Shown: positions 1 to 12,340, counted from the first letter of the stretch. The stretch is DNA of 64,000 nt from Ricordea florida (GCA_949710005.1 OX453283.1:20532504-20596503), one strand, 5' to 3'. The notes: generated from the letters alone by a model not told the origin. Numbers and translations are program-made.

Positions 1-590
1 TTCATCACATCTCTGAGCTTCTTCTTTTTCTCTCGGTCCTCCCAAATCAGATCCTCTGTGATCCAAACACCATCTTTAAGGTCACACTTCTTCTGAATAA
101 CTTTGTATCTCTCTGAACGATAAACAAACTTACAAATTATCGCTCGTGACTTACCATCGTTTCTTGCTCCCACTCGATGGGCGTTTTCAATTTTCGGCTC
201 CACATTTAGCTGGTTTGCTAGAATATCGTTAATCTTCTGTAGGCAAACCTCGCCAGGAGATTCTGGTATATTATGAAAATGAAGATTGTATTCGCGTGAG
301 TAACGCTCGAGGGACAGCAAACGCTCATTCATTTGAGCGATTTGCGTGGTATGGTTTTGAACCGAGCTTCCTATCTCATCGCCTTTGCATCTTGCATCAT
401 GAAGTTCTCCTTTGAGCTCCTCGAAACTTTGGTTGAGGGTCGTAAATTGTTTCGAAAGCTTAACCAATGCCGTCTCATTAGACTGAACTTTTGCTCTCAG
501 ACTAGAGATGTCCTGTATGATCTTGTTCTGACCTTCGCACAAGCGTGTCAGTATACAAATCTCATTACATATTCTGTCGGCACCCCTCAT
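1..590 (-). CDS. LINE ORF1-like protein, N-terminal part, cut by window edge
   Basis: The minus strand is open from an ATG at 590 to base 1 without a stop, about 196 codons. The first ~110 residues are heptad-rich and coiled-coil-like (LSKQFTTLNQSFEELKGEL). They are followed by SLERYSREYNLHFHNIPE and an RRM-like stretch with NAHRVGARNDGKSRAIICKF. Coiled coil followed by an RNA-recognition-type domain is the layout of the nucleic-acid chaperone ORF1 of L1/Tx1-type non-LTR retrotransposons. That protein coats the element RNA. The ORF2 reverse transcriptase would lie further left, outside the window. The family call rests on layout and motif style; the clade is uncertain. Confidence 0.7.
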   Translation of the reverse strand, partial: MRGADRICNEICILTRLCEGQNKIIQDISSLRAKVQSNETALVKLSKQFTTLNQSFEELKGELHDARCKGDEIGSSVQNHTTQIAQMNERLLSLERYSREYNLHFHNIPESPGEVCLQKINDILANQLNVEPKIENAHRVGARNDGKSRAIICKFVYRSERYKVIQKKCDLKDGVWITEDLIWEDREKKKKLRDVM

Positions 591-622
591 TGAAAGATGC
601 CCATAAAACAAAAGACCCCCTG

Positions 623-868
623 TTATATAATTTTTATTTTACAATCCCAACTACCCAACTGGTCACTTGAGATGTTCTTCATCTGAAATTTTGCATCTTT
701 GCATAACTCATCCAAAATCTCCTTGATGTAGGGAAGGGCATGATCCACTACTTCCACAAACTGCTTTTCTGACACTACACCCAACGCTAAGCCTTTGCCT
801 AAAGTTTTGTAATATGAGCCATAGTCCTGCCCAGTAATGAAAAAGGGTAAGGATAGGGCTAAGGACAC
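623..868 (-). pseudogene. Fragment of an unrecognised protein
   Basis: An 81-codon minus-strand frame contains SYYKTLGKGLALGVVSEKQF and PYIKEILDELCKDAKFQM, a soluble helical segment that reads like real protein. No confident family assignment is possible. It ends in a short unrelated tail at 623-640. Upstream (869-930) another frame stays open without continuing the protein. It lies just behind the LINE fragment at 1-590, so it is probably another element remnant or one exon of a degraded gene. Confidence 0.35.
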
Positions 869-2069
869 CAGGTGACGCCTTCACTCTGCAGCAAGTTGGC
901 TACTAATATAACTTAATTCTTCTTTCCAGCAACCATTGCAATGGATCAAAAACTTCCTGGATCCTCCCAGACCTTTCTTCTCTGAGGCCACAAGCACAAG
1001 TTTCCCTTAGAGAAAGTTTAACCATCGTTATGCTATAGACTAAGAGCTTATAAGTTGAGAGCATGGAGACTAGATAGCCATTACTGTGTTCATTTTATCT
1101 GTACATAAATATAAATATTTTAGTCTTGCATTACATTATTTTCAAATTCAACAGAACATCGGCAACAAAAATTGCAATTCGTTCAATTGATGAAGTGGCA
1201 AGACTGTAGCCCCCCCAAAACTTGTTTCAATGAAAACTATTTATTAACAAGTGACAATCGAAATACAAAAATCATGTCTGCTGTACACAAGTTTACAGAT
1301 CTAAATGTTTGATGGACAATGAAATAATTTTTAAATTATTGAAAAAGGGCAGAATGCTTATAAGACGACCAATGAAACTATTTCAGGGCCTTGAACTTTC
1401 CAAAACCACATCATTGTACTTGGTTGCATGCATATACACCTCACACAAACAACTTAAATTTACCTCTACATCTTCCTCCTTTTCGAAGGGCATTTAAAGT
1501 AATCATTGAAGTCCTGGACAAAAGACACAATGCTCTATGTTGTGGCCACAAACAGTCCTTCAGAGATACTGATGCTAAAACATAATAGGAAATGAAGAGT
1601 ATAATTGCGTGTTGGCAGAGTCATTCCACAAACTCATATTTAGTTATCATTGGCAAATCTTAGCTTTTTCACGTGAAATTAACGACACACGAGTGGAATA
1701 TTTCACTGAAAAGCCGCAAGGGTAGTTTTAATGAGCTTATGTAGGTCTTATCTATGTAATGAGAATATTCCTTGTTCACAGAAACATGAGAAAAATCACA
1801 AAGCCTGACAAGACACCTAATCGAGCCATCAATCTTCAATGAAAAAATTTAAAAATTGAGACGTTTTGGAATGATTTCCGCACAGGTCCCTACGGCATTA
1901 TGCATACTGAAGCTGTCTTGTCTGGTGAAATGCATGTGCAAATATTTCTTGTGTTAAAAGAACGAAATAGTATAGTTACAGAATGAATAATGAAGTAGGG
2001 ACCTGTACTGAAATCTTACCATGGTTTCTGGTAAGCTACAAATCAAGATGCAAGCATAATACTCACCAT
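869..2069. other. Gene-free stretch
   Basis: Only short open frames without protein-like composition are present. No terminal repeats, tandem arrays or RNA genes were recognised. It is AT-rich ordinary intergenic or intronic DNA. Confidence 0.5.
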
Positions 2070-2447
2070 TCACTGCTGCTATCTTCACGAAGTTCCTTTT
2101 GTGGTGGTTCATAGTCAGAGTCATCTGTTTATATCAGATTGATCACTGCTTTCTGCTCTTCATTGGCGTGGACATCGGTTTGAGTTGTTTGAAAGATCTC
2201 CAAGACACCTTCATCTCTGTCTCTCATCTTTCGCACTTTTCAATGTCTTTCTAACAGGGTTTGTGTATCAAAAGTAAACCTTTTCTCCCGAAGACAACTC
2301 TCTCTCCTGCTTTATTGTCCAGCCTACTTCCCTCAACTTCTTAAAATCTAGCGAGATTTTTGATTGTATACCAGAACCCCAAATCTCATTACTCTTTGCC
2401 TTCGCCACGTTCTCATTTGTCCGATTCTGTCGCTTTTTCGCCAGCAT
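2070..2447 (-). pseudogene. Degraded exon with MBD/TAM-like segment
   Basis: On the minus strand an ATG at 2447 opens a basic start (MLAKKRQNRTNENVAKAKSN) followed by KKLREVGWTIKQERELSSGEKVYF, then a TGA. The same frame then continues YTNPVRKTLKSAKD before another stop. The pattern GW-(basic/charged)-GEKVYF-YTNP-G/R-K resembles the compact fold of methyl-CpG-binding/TAM-type domains, but the match is by eye. Downstream, an acidic serine-rich tail (TDDSDYEPPQKELREDSSSE) appears in another frame, suggesting at least one indel. Best read as a broken copy of a gene or element protein. Confidence 0.35.
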
Positions 2448-3440
2448 TACTCTAATTCCTTCTTTTTTTCCTTTTTTATCTATGCTAGTTTAACGCACGT
2501 CCAATATGCAAAGGCGTGACTGTTTTTAATCGTTTTTTCTGATTGGTTTCCCGGGAAAGTAGCACCCCGTAGAAGGAAAGAGAGGCCCAAAAACAGGGCC
2601 GTTTAAGGCCATATACCGCTGGACATTATTATGACGGGCATTAATGAGATGGCTGCTATGGAAAGCAACAAAAGGAGAACATTTAGAGTGATAATTTTCA
2701 AATTTGTGCTCGATTTTGTGTGTCAAAGTAGATGGTGCTTCAAATGTGGGGGATTGTTCACTTCATTTTTTTGTAGTTTAATAGGAAGGACTTAAAACTT
2801 GGCAGACATAAACTACGTATGTGAACAAATTTTTTGTGCAAGTACATCAAATGTCTTTGAATACAAGACTCGTAGGATTGCAAATTTCATAAGGATACAC
2901 ATATTTCTTTTTCCATTTTAATTTTCCTAGACGTACTCGCACAGGATTTTAGTTTTCAACGTTGTGCATAAATTTGTCAATCGTTTCAAACATGAGGGTT
3001 TGGACCACGCCCATTTCATTATCAAATTTCAGACACTACTTGCTTTCTTTCAGACTGAAAGTGTTTTTCAAAGAAAATACATACAATAATGTTGTAGATG
3101 TGAAAATATAATTGACTTTGAGCCAACGTTTTGATAGATTTTATGCAGGTAGATATGGGAGAAAAATGTGCAAATTAGCCTCCAGGAATACCTTAAAGAT
3201 CTTAAATTCTTAAAATTTCCTGATATTTATCTGTCAGATAGGTCTTTTGCCTTACAAACCCATAAATTCAAACATGACACTCTCTTACAATGTCTAATGC
3301 ACACTGATGACACTTTAGTTCATTGCTCTAGTTATACGTCTAGGTGTCCCCGTGCTGCTGACCTCGGCGGGAGTAACCATAGCAACCAGAAATAAATACG
3401 AATTAAATTAAAAAATGAAAGGGAGGACTAACAAGGATTA
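2448..3440. other. Gene-free stretch
   Basis: No coding frame with protein-like composition is supported here; the short open frames at 2526-2726 (minus) and 3168-3395 (plus) have no recognisable motif. No repeats were recognised. Confidence 0.45.
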
Positions 3441-3553
3441 TAGTGATAATTAACACACCCCTTTCTTAATTGTAAGAAGCAGGTTACTATCTTGAGAGCA
3501 AATTACCAAGTGTTCATTGCTGAAATGTTCAACTTGACTGGTGGCTAAACAAC

Positions 3554-4715
3554 TCATGCACTGTGGGTTGTTTTTATCCCTGCCTGAGGTCGAGTACAAC
3601 CAAGTGGGACTCTTGAAAAGTCTGTCTCGGAGGCTGGGCTTGAAGACTTGCTTGAATGGATAAATGGGTCTCTGAAGTTGTTTGTCGTAGCCGCTGGAGT
3701 GGAGGACTTGATGGAAGGGTGGAATGAGTTGCTTCCTCTGACAGACCATTTCCAACACTTTCCCTGACTGAAGGATTGTCTGCTAGAGACCGACGAGTAA
3801 AGGCTGTTGAGGTGTGTTTGGGTGCCTGAGCAGGTGTAGCCACATAATCCTTTACACTGCGTACAAACTTTCATAATCCTTTACAATGCGTAGAAACTTT
3901 CATAATCCTTTACAGTGCGTAGAAACTTTCGGTTTCTTCGGTACACTGAGCCATCAACCTCTACTATGTAAGAACATGGAGCCACCTTGTTTATGCAGAC
4001 TCCTCTCCTCCACCTGTTAGCTTTATCTGTTGCATTAGTTGTCATCCTTATGGGCTGACCAATTTCCAGCTCTGGGAGTTCTTTGCAACCCTGATCAAAG
4101 TATATCTTGGCTTGTCTTTACTTCTTGATAAGCTTTCCTCTAACATCTGTCTGTAGCACGGGCTCTAGCAGATGCTGTGCTATAGGTAGCATTGTCATCA
4201 TCCTTTTAGACATCAGTCGTTGTACTGGGCTGCTCTCCATTCCCTCAGTAGGAGTATTCTGGTAGTCTAGAATACTCAACCACTGGTCCTGGGGTGCTTT
4301 TGCTGCCTTCCGCTGGAGCATCTTGGCAGTCTTTACTGTAGCTTCAACAAGGCCATTTGATTATGAATAGTATGGTGATGAGGTGTGGTGTTTGAATTAC
4401 CACTCACAGGCAAATCTTGTGTAATCAGTGCAGTCAAACTGTGGGCCATTGTCTGTGGATTTTTGATTGAGCTGGTTGACTTTCTGCAGAAAGACTACAG
4501 TTACTAAAAGCTTGTTTCATTTTTTGGCTCATACCAGGCCGGAATAGAGCGTCCTGGGTTCTTCAAAGACATGGCTGTTCCCCTTGATGAATGCGCCTCA
4601 ACATTTCTTTACACAGGAAAGTAGGAATGATCGCTCCATCGCCCTTGTACAGCACACCATCATACACACCAATTTCATCACGGTACCAATACCCTGCTCA
4701 ATCTCGTTTTGTTTG
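3554..4715 (-). pseudogene. Ty3/Gypsy pol fragment (integrase to C-terminus)
   Basis: Reading right to left on the minus strand: a zinc-binding integrase head remnant (EIGVYDGVLYKGDGAIIP, then LRRIHQG and FRPGMSQKMKQAF), the core motif TDNGPQFDCTDYTRFACEW near 4430, SNGLVEATVKTAKM near 4340, and an intact 67-codon block (QDQWLSILDYQNTPTEGMES). Next comes a proline/serine-rich C-terminus at 3554-3870. DNGPQF holds the second catalytic Asp and LVEATV the catalytic Glu of the retroviral-type integrase core. There are in-frame stops after ACEW and before SNGL, plus several frame changes, so the copy is dead. No LTR was found. The upstream end abuts the Tc1-like remnant at about 4715. Confidence 0.8.
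3843..3931. repeat. Three tandem copies of a ~29-bp unit
   Basis: The unit CATAATCCTTTACANTGCGT followed by AGAAACTTT is repeated three times with few differences. It sits at the boundary between the Gypsy C-terminal frame and its core, and may be a local slippage expansion in the dead element. Confidence 0.8.
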
Positions 4716-5580
4716 TGGGCATCCCTTTAAGAATGTGTTCTTCCACCCATATTGAGTACATTGTGTTCACTGCTCTTTGCTTGAATTGCTCAAAAGACTC
4801 TTGTTATGTTCTGTGATACAGCCCGCTCTTTCAATTTGTTGGAGGCAATATGAAACAGATTTTCTATAGGATGTAAGTCTGGGCTTCGTGGTGGCAATTT
4901 CAACAGAGCTGAATCAGCCCACGACATTGCACATTTTGCAAACACTGAGTTTTGCAATGGGTCGCTGTCTTGTACCCAAATGCGATTATTTCCTTTGTCC
5001 TCTGTCTGAAACATAGTATTAAAGTTTCTCTCAATGAAATTGGAAAAGTATGCAGCAGACATTTTCTCGAAGGGCTGACAAGTAATCACACCTTTCTGTA
5101 ACTGATGGCCACCATCAGTTTTAACACTATGTTGCCAGTTCCCTCTCTTCATCCCTTGGATGTACAACCCAAGGCAAGTCCCTCTGATATCTTTCTCCAT
5201 GTCCCCCCCTTTGTTGTATGAGCTTGTTCACAGGATTTGATTTTTGGACAAATCCAGTTCTGTCCAAAAATAACGATAAATGCTCAGTCCAAAAATTGAC
5301 AGGTAAATCTTTCTTGCACCATTGAGCTAAAGACAACCTTGTTTTCAGATCCTCTGTCTTAAGGAGCTCTTTCCTTCATGCTTGTAAATAGCAATAGCCT
5401 TTTTCCTTTAAGAACCTGGTGACTGTTCTTACCGAGACCGAGAAAATTGTTGATTCCTGCTTGTTCCATGATGCACGCAGTGGAAAAGTTCCCTTCCTCG
5501 GTTCTTCCCATTACAATGCTCCTGGTAATTAAACGCTTCTGTGTCTCTAAGCTTTCTTGCACACCCTTTTTACCTCATAG
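4715..5580 (-). pseudogene. Tc1/mariner-type transposase, frameshifted
   Basis: Three overlapping minus-strand frames together spell a DDE transposase. At 5359-5562 there is a helix-turn-helix-like N-terminal part (TEEGNFSTACIMEQAGINNF). At 5127-5336 LAQWCKKDLPVNFWTEHLSLFLD carries the first catalytic Asp. At 4790-5200 there follow NRIWVQDSDPLQNSVFAK (second catalytic Asp) and LPPRSPDLHPIENLF (third catalytic position, within SPDLHPIEN). The SPDLxPIEN signature is typical of Tc1 elements. The frame shifts at about 5340 and 5180 and stops near 4790, while C-terminal residues continue to about 4715. Terminal inverted repeats were not found. The copy cannot make transposase. Confidence 0.85.
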
Positions 5581-5589
5581 TATGTATGT

Positions 5590-7080
5590 CATATCATGAG
5601 GTATAGTGGTGGTTGGATTGGTCACTCCATTCCTGTTAGACAATTAATTTATGCATTAAATCTGAATTAATTAGGTCTTCCCCTGTCTCCCATAGAAGGT
5701 TTTGTTTTGTCCACAAAGTCATGCAATTGTTTTATTTTGATATATGTGGAGGGAAGTGTGAGAACAAGTGGCAGCACATGTTTACAAAATGGTGTCTGTT
5801 GTGTCGAGCCAGATACAAAGATTGTCAAGGCGCATTTTTTGTTCCTTTCGCTCCATCTTTGATCAAAATACACTTTTGAAAATCTCATGAATGAACAGGA
5901 AATGTGTTCAAGAATGCTTGAGTGGAAATAAATGGGTTTTAAAGTCTAAAGTTTAAAGGGACGATTTATGGTCTGGGAAAGAAGGTAAGCTACACTCCTA
6001 CTACTGTATTGCATTTTGAAGTTTGTTGTTTTTCCCAGTTTTACTCAGTAGACAAAAATTCACCACACACATTTGAAAGGAGCTACATCATTGTTCATAT
6101 ACTTTGAAAAAAAAAATAGGTAAACTTCAAAATTGTCATTTCCAATCCGTTTCAATCTTCTCCATCCTCATCCATACTTGTTCCTTTAAAAATTAACACT
6201 TTGGAGTTTTTCTTCCTAAGCAAACCATTGTGTGTACGTTTCCCAAACTCTAACAGTAATTTAGGCCGTCAAAGAATTATTCGAAATGTTGTGAGGTAGC
6301 TCCTTTAACAAGGAAGAATACTGCATTTTTACAGCTGTCACATTCCCAGGTACTCTTTCATTAATACCAAATTACATCAACACCAAAGAAGTGCCGCTTG
6401 TTGCCTATGGCAACCAACATCTGTCAATATGCTTCCAAGTGTATACTGTAAAACAGTTGAACATGAACAGAACATGCATAAACGTTTAGATCTAGACTCC
6501 TTCCTTGTTGTACCGAATAATTAAAATAAGAAATAAAAGGACCATCCCCCCCCCCTCCCTTAAAATGTTTTTCTGTTTGGGGTGAGACATTTTTTAATCA
6601 AGGCGTACGTATGCTTGAGTATATTTTTTCGTAATCCGGTCTAATATCTTCGATCATGACAACTCAAGACAATACGACATTCCTCACTTAAGGTTTATGT
6701 TTCCTGTCAAAAGTATCTTCACTTACATGTTTTTATTCCCAAAGCCTTCCGTGATAAACTTCACATGTAAGGCACAGCTCCTAGTCAAAGTCCTGTTACA
6801 GTATATTCGGGATTTAGTACTAGAAAACAAGCCTTGTAAACCAAAACCGATGAACAGTAAAATTCAAAAGCGTGCTTTTAGGAGTTACCAGTCCTACACA
6901 GCTTCAGATGGCTTATGTTTTATATGGTAATATGCTTGAATTTCATCTGGTAGATGGTAGTTGTTTGTGGTTCATTTACAAAACAATCCAACTATGCCAA
7001 AGATCACTAGTTAGACTAGAAAATTAATTGTCTTCCTCTATAAAGAATGTTTGTATCCAGCAGAAAATTTAATCTTGGAT
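5590..7080. other. Gene-free stretch
   Basis: No gene is supported. A minus-strand frame at 5667-5888 has no recognisable motif. A C-rich run lies at about 6546-6560. The rest is AT-rich unique-looking sequence. Confidence 0.45.
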
Positions 7081-7083
7081 CTT

Positions 7084-7200
7084 GTGATATATCATTTCAG
7101 TGAAATTTCACTTCATTGATATATAGCTGTGGCAGCAATATCTCATTGAAAGCAATATTTCCCTGATATATCAGCGAAATATCGCTGGAACAAAGCACAA
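7084..7200. repeat. Palindromic GATATATC-type repeat
   Basis: The motif TGATATATCA and close variants recur with alternating GTGAAATTTCAC-like palindromes, so the region can fold on itself repeatedly. The same repeat style recurs at 27,520-27,835 and briefly at 18,165-18,200, indicating a dispersed family rather than a unique site. Confidence 0.6.
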
Positions 7201-7302
7201 TAATTGGCTAATTTTGCTTGCATTAGTTTTACACAATACTTTAGCTTATATCTTTGTGTTCTGTTCATGTTAGCACCCAAAGGGAATATATTGACAACTT
7301 AA

Positions 7303-9245
7303 TCACCATCCCTTGTTACCAGAGCAAATGTTTTTTATTGTGTGCTGGTTAATCCAGGAGTACAATGCAGACAAATCAAAGTTCTTAAAAGGGTCTCTTT
7401 CAAAGTTTTTGAAATGATTATACTGTCGAAAAGGCTTGCTAGTAAACACTTCTGTTTGTGCTGCATGCTTGATTAATCCATCAAGGTCTTTTTCCGCTGA
7501 GGTGCTGATGTGCTGTCCAGACCCACCTGATCGATTGATGGTTGCATCAACACCAATTAACATTAATCTTGTCCCACTTTCAGAACTGGAAATTCCCTGA
7601 ACTGCCTTTTCTGAAACATTTGGGCTAACATTCTTTTTCCCTCTTTGTTGAACCAGTTACTATGCTCAACCTCCAAATCGTGTGGGATGTATTTGCCTCT
7701 TCCAGCTCTATTGTTCACAGTTCTGTTCCAGAGAAATCTTTCACAGTCTCTTAGGGACAGAAAGGAGGTAACACAAAATGATTGATAGACATTCTAATGC
7801 ATACTTATTACTGTGCTGGCCATCTGACTTACAGTAAAGAAGCATGTATTTAGACTGTCTTAGCAGTCTTTGGCCATCCCCTTCACTAATCGCTCGAAAA
7901 TTTGTGGTGAATCATCGTGCAACGCGAATTATTGTTTGAGAAATTGTGCGGATCAAAACAATAGGTGTCACGAAAATGCTGGGAAAGTTTGTCGAAATAT
8001 CCTTTTGAGGGAAATTTCTTCAAAAAACCCCGAAAACCAGAATTTCGTCAAATTTCGTTTTCATTACTTTTTCACAATACTGTAACAATCTACAGTAGGA
8101 TTTGAGAGAAATGAATTAAAGTTATTGCTTCAAAGAATTTTCGGAGGAACATTTTAACTGTAAGAACTATGTGAAGTTCACAATAAAGAACTTTCATTTG
8201 GATATCAGGGCTAAACGCATCCGTAATTTGAACATGTTTTGTCCCAGTCGTGCTTGCTAACTTGAAAATGAACTTGGCTATAGTGCACTTGAGGCAGTAG
8301 GGGGTGGTAGGGTTTTCTGGATGAAAATAAATGACCCCCTCCTCGTAAAACGACCTTGAAAAATGCTGAGGATTTAAAATGTTAATGATCTAACTAGAAA
8401 TGAAATTATTAAATATTGTGCTTCTGTTTGTTTTCTAATCCATTGCAACACTCTACAAGAACTACAACACCAACCTTTTACCATTACCGGTAATCTCTGT
8501 ACTGCTGCAGCACCAAAAAGGGTGAAATGCAAAAAGCTGGCAAGTTTGAGCAATAAAAGCTTCACTTTAACAGTGTACTAGACAAGCAAGGCACTTCTGC
8601 TTTAAAACCTTCTGTATTACTGTTTATTATTGCATCATGTTTCTCACACAAATAATATTTTTACCTTGGTAGACTTCTCAGACATCTGCTTGCTACACTT
8701 GTGCCAAACGTGTTGTATGCAGACATCCTTTAATGGCTTCAGTGCATCAAAATACTCCCCTGACAGTCTTAATACAAAAATCAAATTATTGAATCTTTGT
8801 TTTTGTAAATAAATCACTGACACTAGGCAAAAAACGGCAATTGGAGACTTGTGATAAGTCAGAAAGTGGGCCCTCATGCGCCAGAGAATTTCCTGATAAC
8901 TCTGTTGACAAACATCTTATGATTCACCCAATGAATGTCTCTATTTTGCTTGGACATGGTCATGTTCTTTGCATTGATTTCCAAATTAATGTTATCCATT
9001 GCAATTGTAAAGCCAGGGTGGTAAGCCATTTGGTGATACTTAACAGATTCCTTCGCTTGCAACAAAACTTGACCTTGCAAGCATTGCGCTTGACAAGTGC
9101 CAAAGCATACATGTGCAACTCTCGCTGCTTGTTCCTTGGGCTCTTTAAGTTTTAAATTCTCTGCTGTTATGGCTTCCTTTGAATCTTTAAGTGGCTGATC
9201 ATGCTTGGCTGCCAGAACATCAAGTTTAGACAAGGCACACCTGTT
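7303..9245 (-). pseudogene. DUF6589-type gene remnant (multi-exon)
   Basis: Several minus-strand exons are visible. At 8874-9233 one contains FTIAMDNINLEINAKNMTMS and RDIHWVNHKMFVNRVI. At about 8665-8773 an AG/GT-bounded exon reads LSGEYFDALKPLKDVCIQHV. At 7303-7760 the C-terminal part reads NRAGRGKYIPHDLEVEHSN, then, after a frame change near 7640, SPNVSEKAVQGISSSESGTR and GGSGQHISTSAEKDLDGLIK. The DNINL block and the GRGKYIPxDxxxEHxN block are features of DUF6589-type proteins, a family of unknown function spread with mobile elements in cnidarians and fish. The frame break indicates a dead or poorly assembled copy. Exons between 7,760 and 8,660 were not resolved. Confidence 0.55.
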
Positions 9246-9343
9246 TAGACATGTAACGTTCAGATTGACCTTTTGGTTACTACTTAGTGTTACAGATCAC
9301 GAATATGTGCAAAATATATGCATTAGTGATTAATCATTATGAA

Positions 9344-9560
9344 TCATGGTTCATAGGTTTCATGGTTTCATAGGTTTCTTGGTTTCACAGGTGTCATGGT
9401 TTCATAGGTTTCATGGTTTCATAGGTTTCGTGCTTTCCCAGGTCTCGAGGTTTCATAGGTTTCATGGTTTCATAGGTTCTGTGGTTTCATCGGTTTGATG
9501 GCGTTATAGGTTTTGTGGTTTCATCTGTTTCGTGGTTTCACAGGTTTCGAGGTATCTCTT
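9344..9560. repeat. GGTTTCAT tandem repeat
   Basis: Imperfect tandem copies of GGTTTCATAGGTTTCAT-like units fill this interval. The same simple unit reappears at 12,213-12,340, on the other side of the PiggyBac copy. The transposase frame is interrupted close by, at 9664. Confidence 0.85.
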
Positions 9561-9663
9561 CAGTCGGCCATGAATTAAGAGATGTAATGCCAAAAAATAT
9601 TTCTCTTGAAAACTAAGTCACTTTGGATATGAAGAAGACACTTCCATGAACCAAATGACAATA

Positions 9664-10760
9664 TCATGTTGCTATTTTGTTGCTATTTTTCAAGCAATTC
9701 ATCAGGGCTATTGAGGAAAAGAAATTGTCAAAGAATACTTTGTGGCTGACATTTCTAGGCAGTGTTTGAGTCAAGCGATACACAACATTACCACCCATGA
9801 GTAAATTTGGCTGGGCTTCTGCCTTACTTGATTTCCCTGTGTATATCTCAAAATCATAGACCATGCCACTTACTCCACATCTAGCCCAAACCTTAATGCC
9901 CCACTTGTTAGTTTTATTGGGCAGGTACTGCTTTAAACTTGTACGGGTCTTTGTAGGAATTATTTGCTCATCCACAGAGTGGTACTCCTCTTGAGGTACC
10001 TGCCTGCATTTTTCCACCAAAGAGTTGATAACGGGTTGTACCTTGAACAGTTTGTCATGATCCTCGTGAGTAACTGGAACATGTTTGGTGTTGTCATTAC
10101 AATGAAAATACTGTTTTATTTTTTCAAATCGGTTGATTGGTATGACATCTGCCACAGAAGGGACTCTGGTTTCACTGGACCAATACATCCTTATTTGTGG
10201 TAATTTAATGATTGACATCATTACCAGCACCCCAAGTACATCTCCATTTCATCATGATCTACACATATCGACGATCCTGTTGATTGCACAGAGTATAAGT
10301 TTGTCTGTTATGCTATACGATCAATCAAGGCATCATCGAAGAAGTGCTTGAAGTACTGTAATGGCGTGTACTGCTCTACGGGTGGTGGAGGAAAAGGCTC
10401 TCCTTTAAAAGTGACATCATACAAAACAGGTTGCCGCTTCCGCCATTACATACTTTGGGTATTTCCACTGGTACCGGAACTCCCTGCAGCATTGTTTTCT
10501 TCAACAGCTCTTTCACCATCATCACCACCACCTACCTCAGCATCACATTCGTCATCACTTTCCTCTGTGTCAGACTGTGAGGAATAATTGCTTTCATCTT
10601 CATCTATGCTAGCCAGTTCATCTTCGTTAGAATCACTTTCCCCATCACTCTCGTCAAAATTCGGCTCAATGACGGTGAAATGATTTCTTTCACGTTGGGC
10701 CAGAGCCCTTGCTCCATAAAAGGACCTTGTTGATATACCAGAAGGGCCAGATGTAGCCAT
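9664..10760 (-). pseudogene. PiggyBac-type transposase, 3' truncated and frameshifted
   Basis: The minus strand starts with an acidic N-terminal region at 10,446-10,760 (ESDGESDSNEDELASIDEDE), as usual ahead of PiggyBac transposase domains. After a frame break near 10,440 the transposase proper appears at 9664-10,230: SVADVIPINRFEKIKQYFHC, YHSVDEQIIPTKTRTSLKQY, NKWGIKVWARCGVSGMVYDF and KVFFDNFFSS. VDEQ and FFDNFFSS carry the first two catalytic Asp residues of DDE_Tnp_1_7. The frame stops at 9664, before the third catalytic Asp and the C-terminal cysteine-rich domain, near the start of the GGTTTCAT repeat. TTAA-flanked termini were not located. The copy is inactive as a transposase source. 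Confidence 0.88.
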
Positions 10761-11640
10761 TGCTTTACAAACCTAAAGAGTAAAATATAATGTAGTGAAA
10801 AATACAGTACTGTATATATCAGCATAGAATACATCTTAAGCGTCAAATGTAATAAAATCACATGTGAAACCGGATAAAAGGCAAGAGATGAGAAGAAATA
10901 GTAATAATAAGTTGATATGAACAGAAATTTTTCTGAAATAAGCTAACATAACAAAGCATGAAAACACAATTTAATGACAGCAAACTTTCACATAAGGAGG
11001 TATGTTTGTTCTTTGTATGATCACACAGGTCCTCCTTCTAAAAACAATATTTTTACAACATAGAAATATAAAAAAACAGAATGTCATCATGTAAAGGAAA
11101 TTTGACCCCTTGCTGCATGTTGTTGTTCTGGAACAACAAATAGAATCAACCACGCTTCGACTCAATCATATTCATCACTTCAAATGTTTGTTTCCAATCT
11201 AAAAAACAGATCTTCAAAGACGCTAAAAAAAGTTTTGTGGCTTTTGAACGATAAAATTTGATTCCATAAAGAAGTTCCACTTACCTACAATAGATAGTGA
11301 GAAGTCCACAGCAAGATCAACAGCACTCACATGTCTCCAGTAAAAACAACATGGCTTCCACTAAACCCAGTCTTCTCTCTGTGTATCCTATGCTTTTCCC
11401 CAGGACCCAACGCTCGTCAGCTAAATAATTATCACGTGGTTGTTTTGCGGAATGTTTGTTATGTTGTTGTGGAACCACAAAATGTATGAAAGGGTTAAAC
11501 CAATGATTTGTTCTTGATAAGAAAGAATGGGTTTTCATATCAGTCTTGTCTGCGTCCTCCAGGCATGTAGGGCACAAAAATGATAGAGTATTAAAGAGAT
11601 AAGGAAACTGAGCCAATGGATCCCACAGAATGAGTGGGTA
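10761..11640. other. Gene-free stretch
   Basis: AT-rich sequence with only a cysteine-rich, unconvincing minus-strand frame at 11,317-11,616. It could be intron or upstream region of the PiggyBac copy. No repeats recognised. Confidence 0.4.
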
Positions 11641-11664
11641 CTCTAAATATCTCTGCCAGTCGAT

Positions 11665-12090
11665 TCATGAAGAAGTAAGGGGGCCACAATCTGAGTGTGG
11701 TATTTCTGGTGATGGCATATTTTCTTGAAGGCGAACATTTTCGTTGAACTGATGCGTGGCTACTTTCAGTTCTTCCTGCATTATGTCATTTATATGAAAT
11801 GCGCATGTGTATGACACCAACGCCAATATGAAAAACACGGTCCTTTAAAGAAAAACAAATGTTATGTTAAGTGTTAAAATAATCAATTCGCCATGTTGAT
11901 ATGTTATTGTCCTAATCCACAAACCAAACTTTATTTGTTTTTGCTTGGCCCTTTCCAGTTTTTCTTTTTGGCCCCTTTCCTTTTCTTTTTCCTCACTGTT
12001 TGCTTTTGGATATCCTCTCAGGTAAGGAGGCCTAAATGAGTACCTAGGTGTCATTTTTCTTAACTTTTCTTGAATGCGGTCGATGTCCAA
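11665..12090 (-). pseudogene. Possible exons of an element gene
   Basis: Two minus-strand frames look weakly coding. At 11,665-11,845, FHINDIMQEELKVATHQFNE ends in a stop after CGPLTSS, in the style of the C-terminal tail of an integrase-core transposase. At 11,845-12,090 a charged segment (YPKANSEEKEKERGQKEKLE) is probably coiled coil. They may be downstream exons of the gene at 12,736-14,468, but no splice pairing in matching phase was established. Confidence 0.25.
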
Positions 12091-12212
12091 AACAGACCGT
12101 TTTTCGAAAACATATATCCTAGCTCTACTATCTTGTGCGATGCTTAAATTGATGACGGCACAAGTTATTTGGCTGCTAATCCCCCGAAGAGTTAAAAGCG
12201 AAAGAATTAAAA

Positions 12213-12340
12213 GGTTTCAAGGGTTCAATGGTTTCATTGGTTTCATACATTTTAATAATTTCATATTCTGAAAGGTTTCGTAGGTTTTGTAGTTTAACAG
12301 GTTTATTAAGTGCAAAAGTTGAAGGTTTCATTGGTTTCGT
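12213..12340. repeat. GGTTTCAT tandem repeat, second copy
   Basis: Imperfect GGTTTCATTGG/GGTTTCGTAGG units, the same simple motif as at 9344-9560, with scattered further copies to about 12,745. Confidence 0.7.
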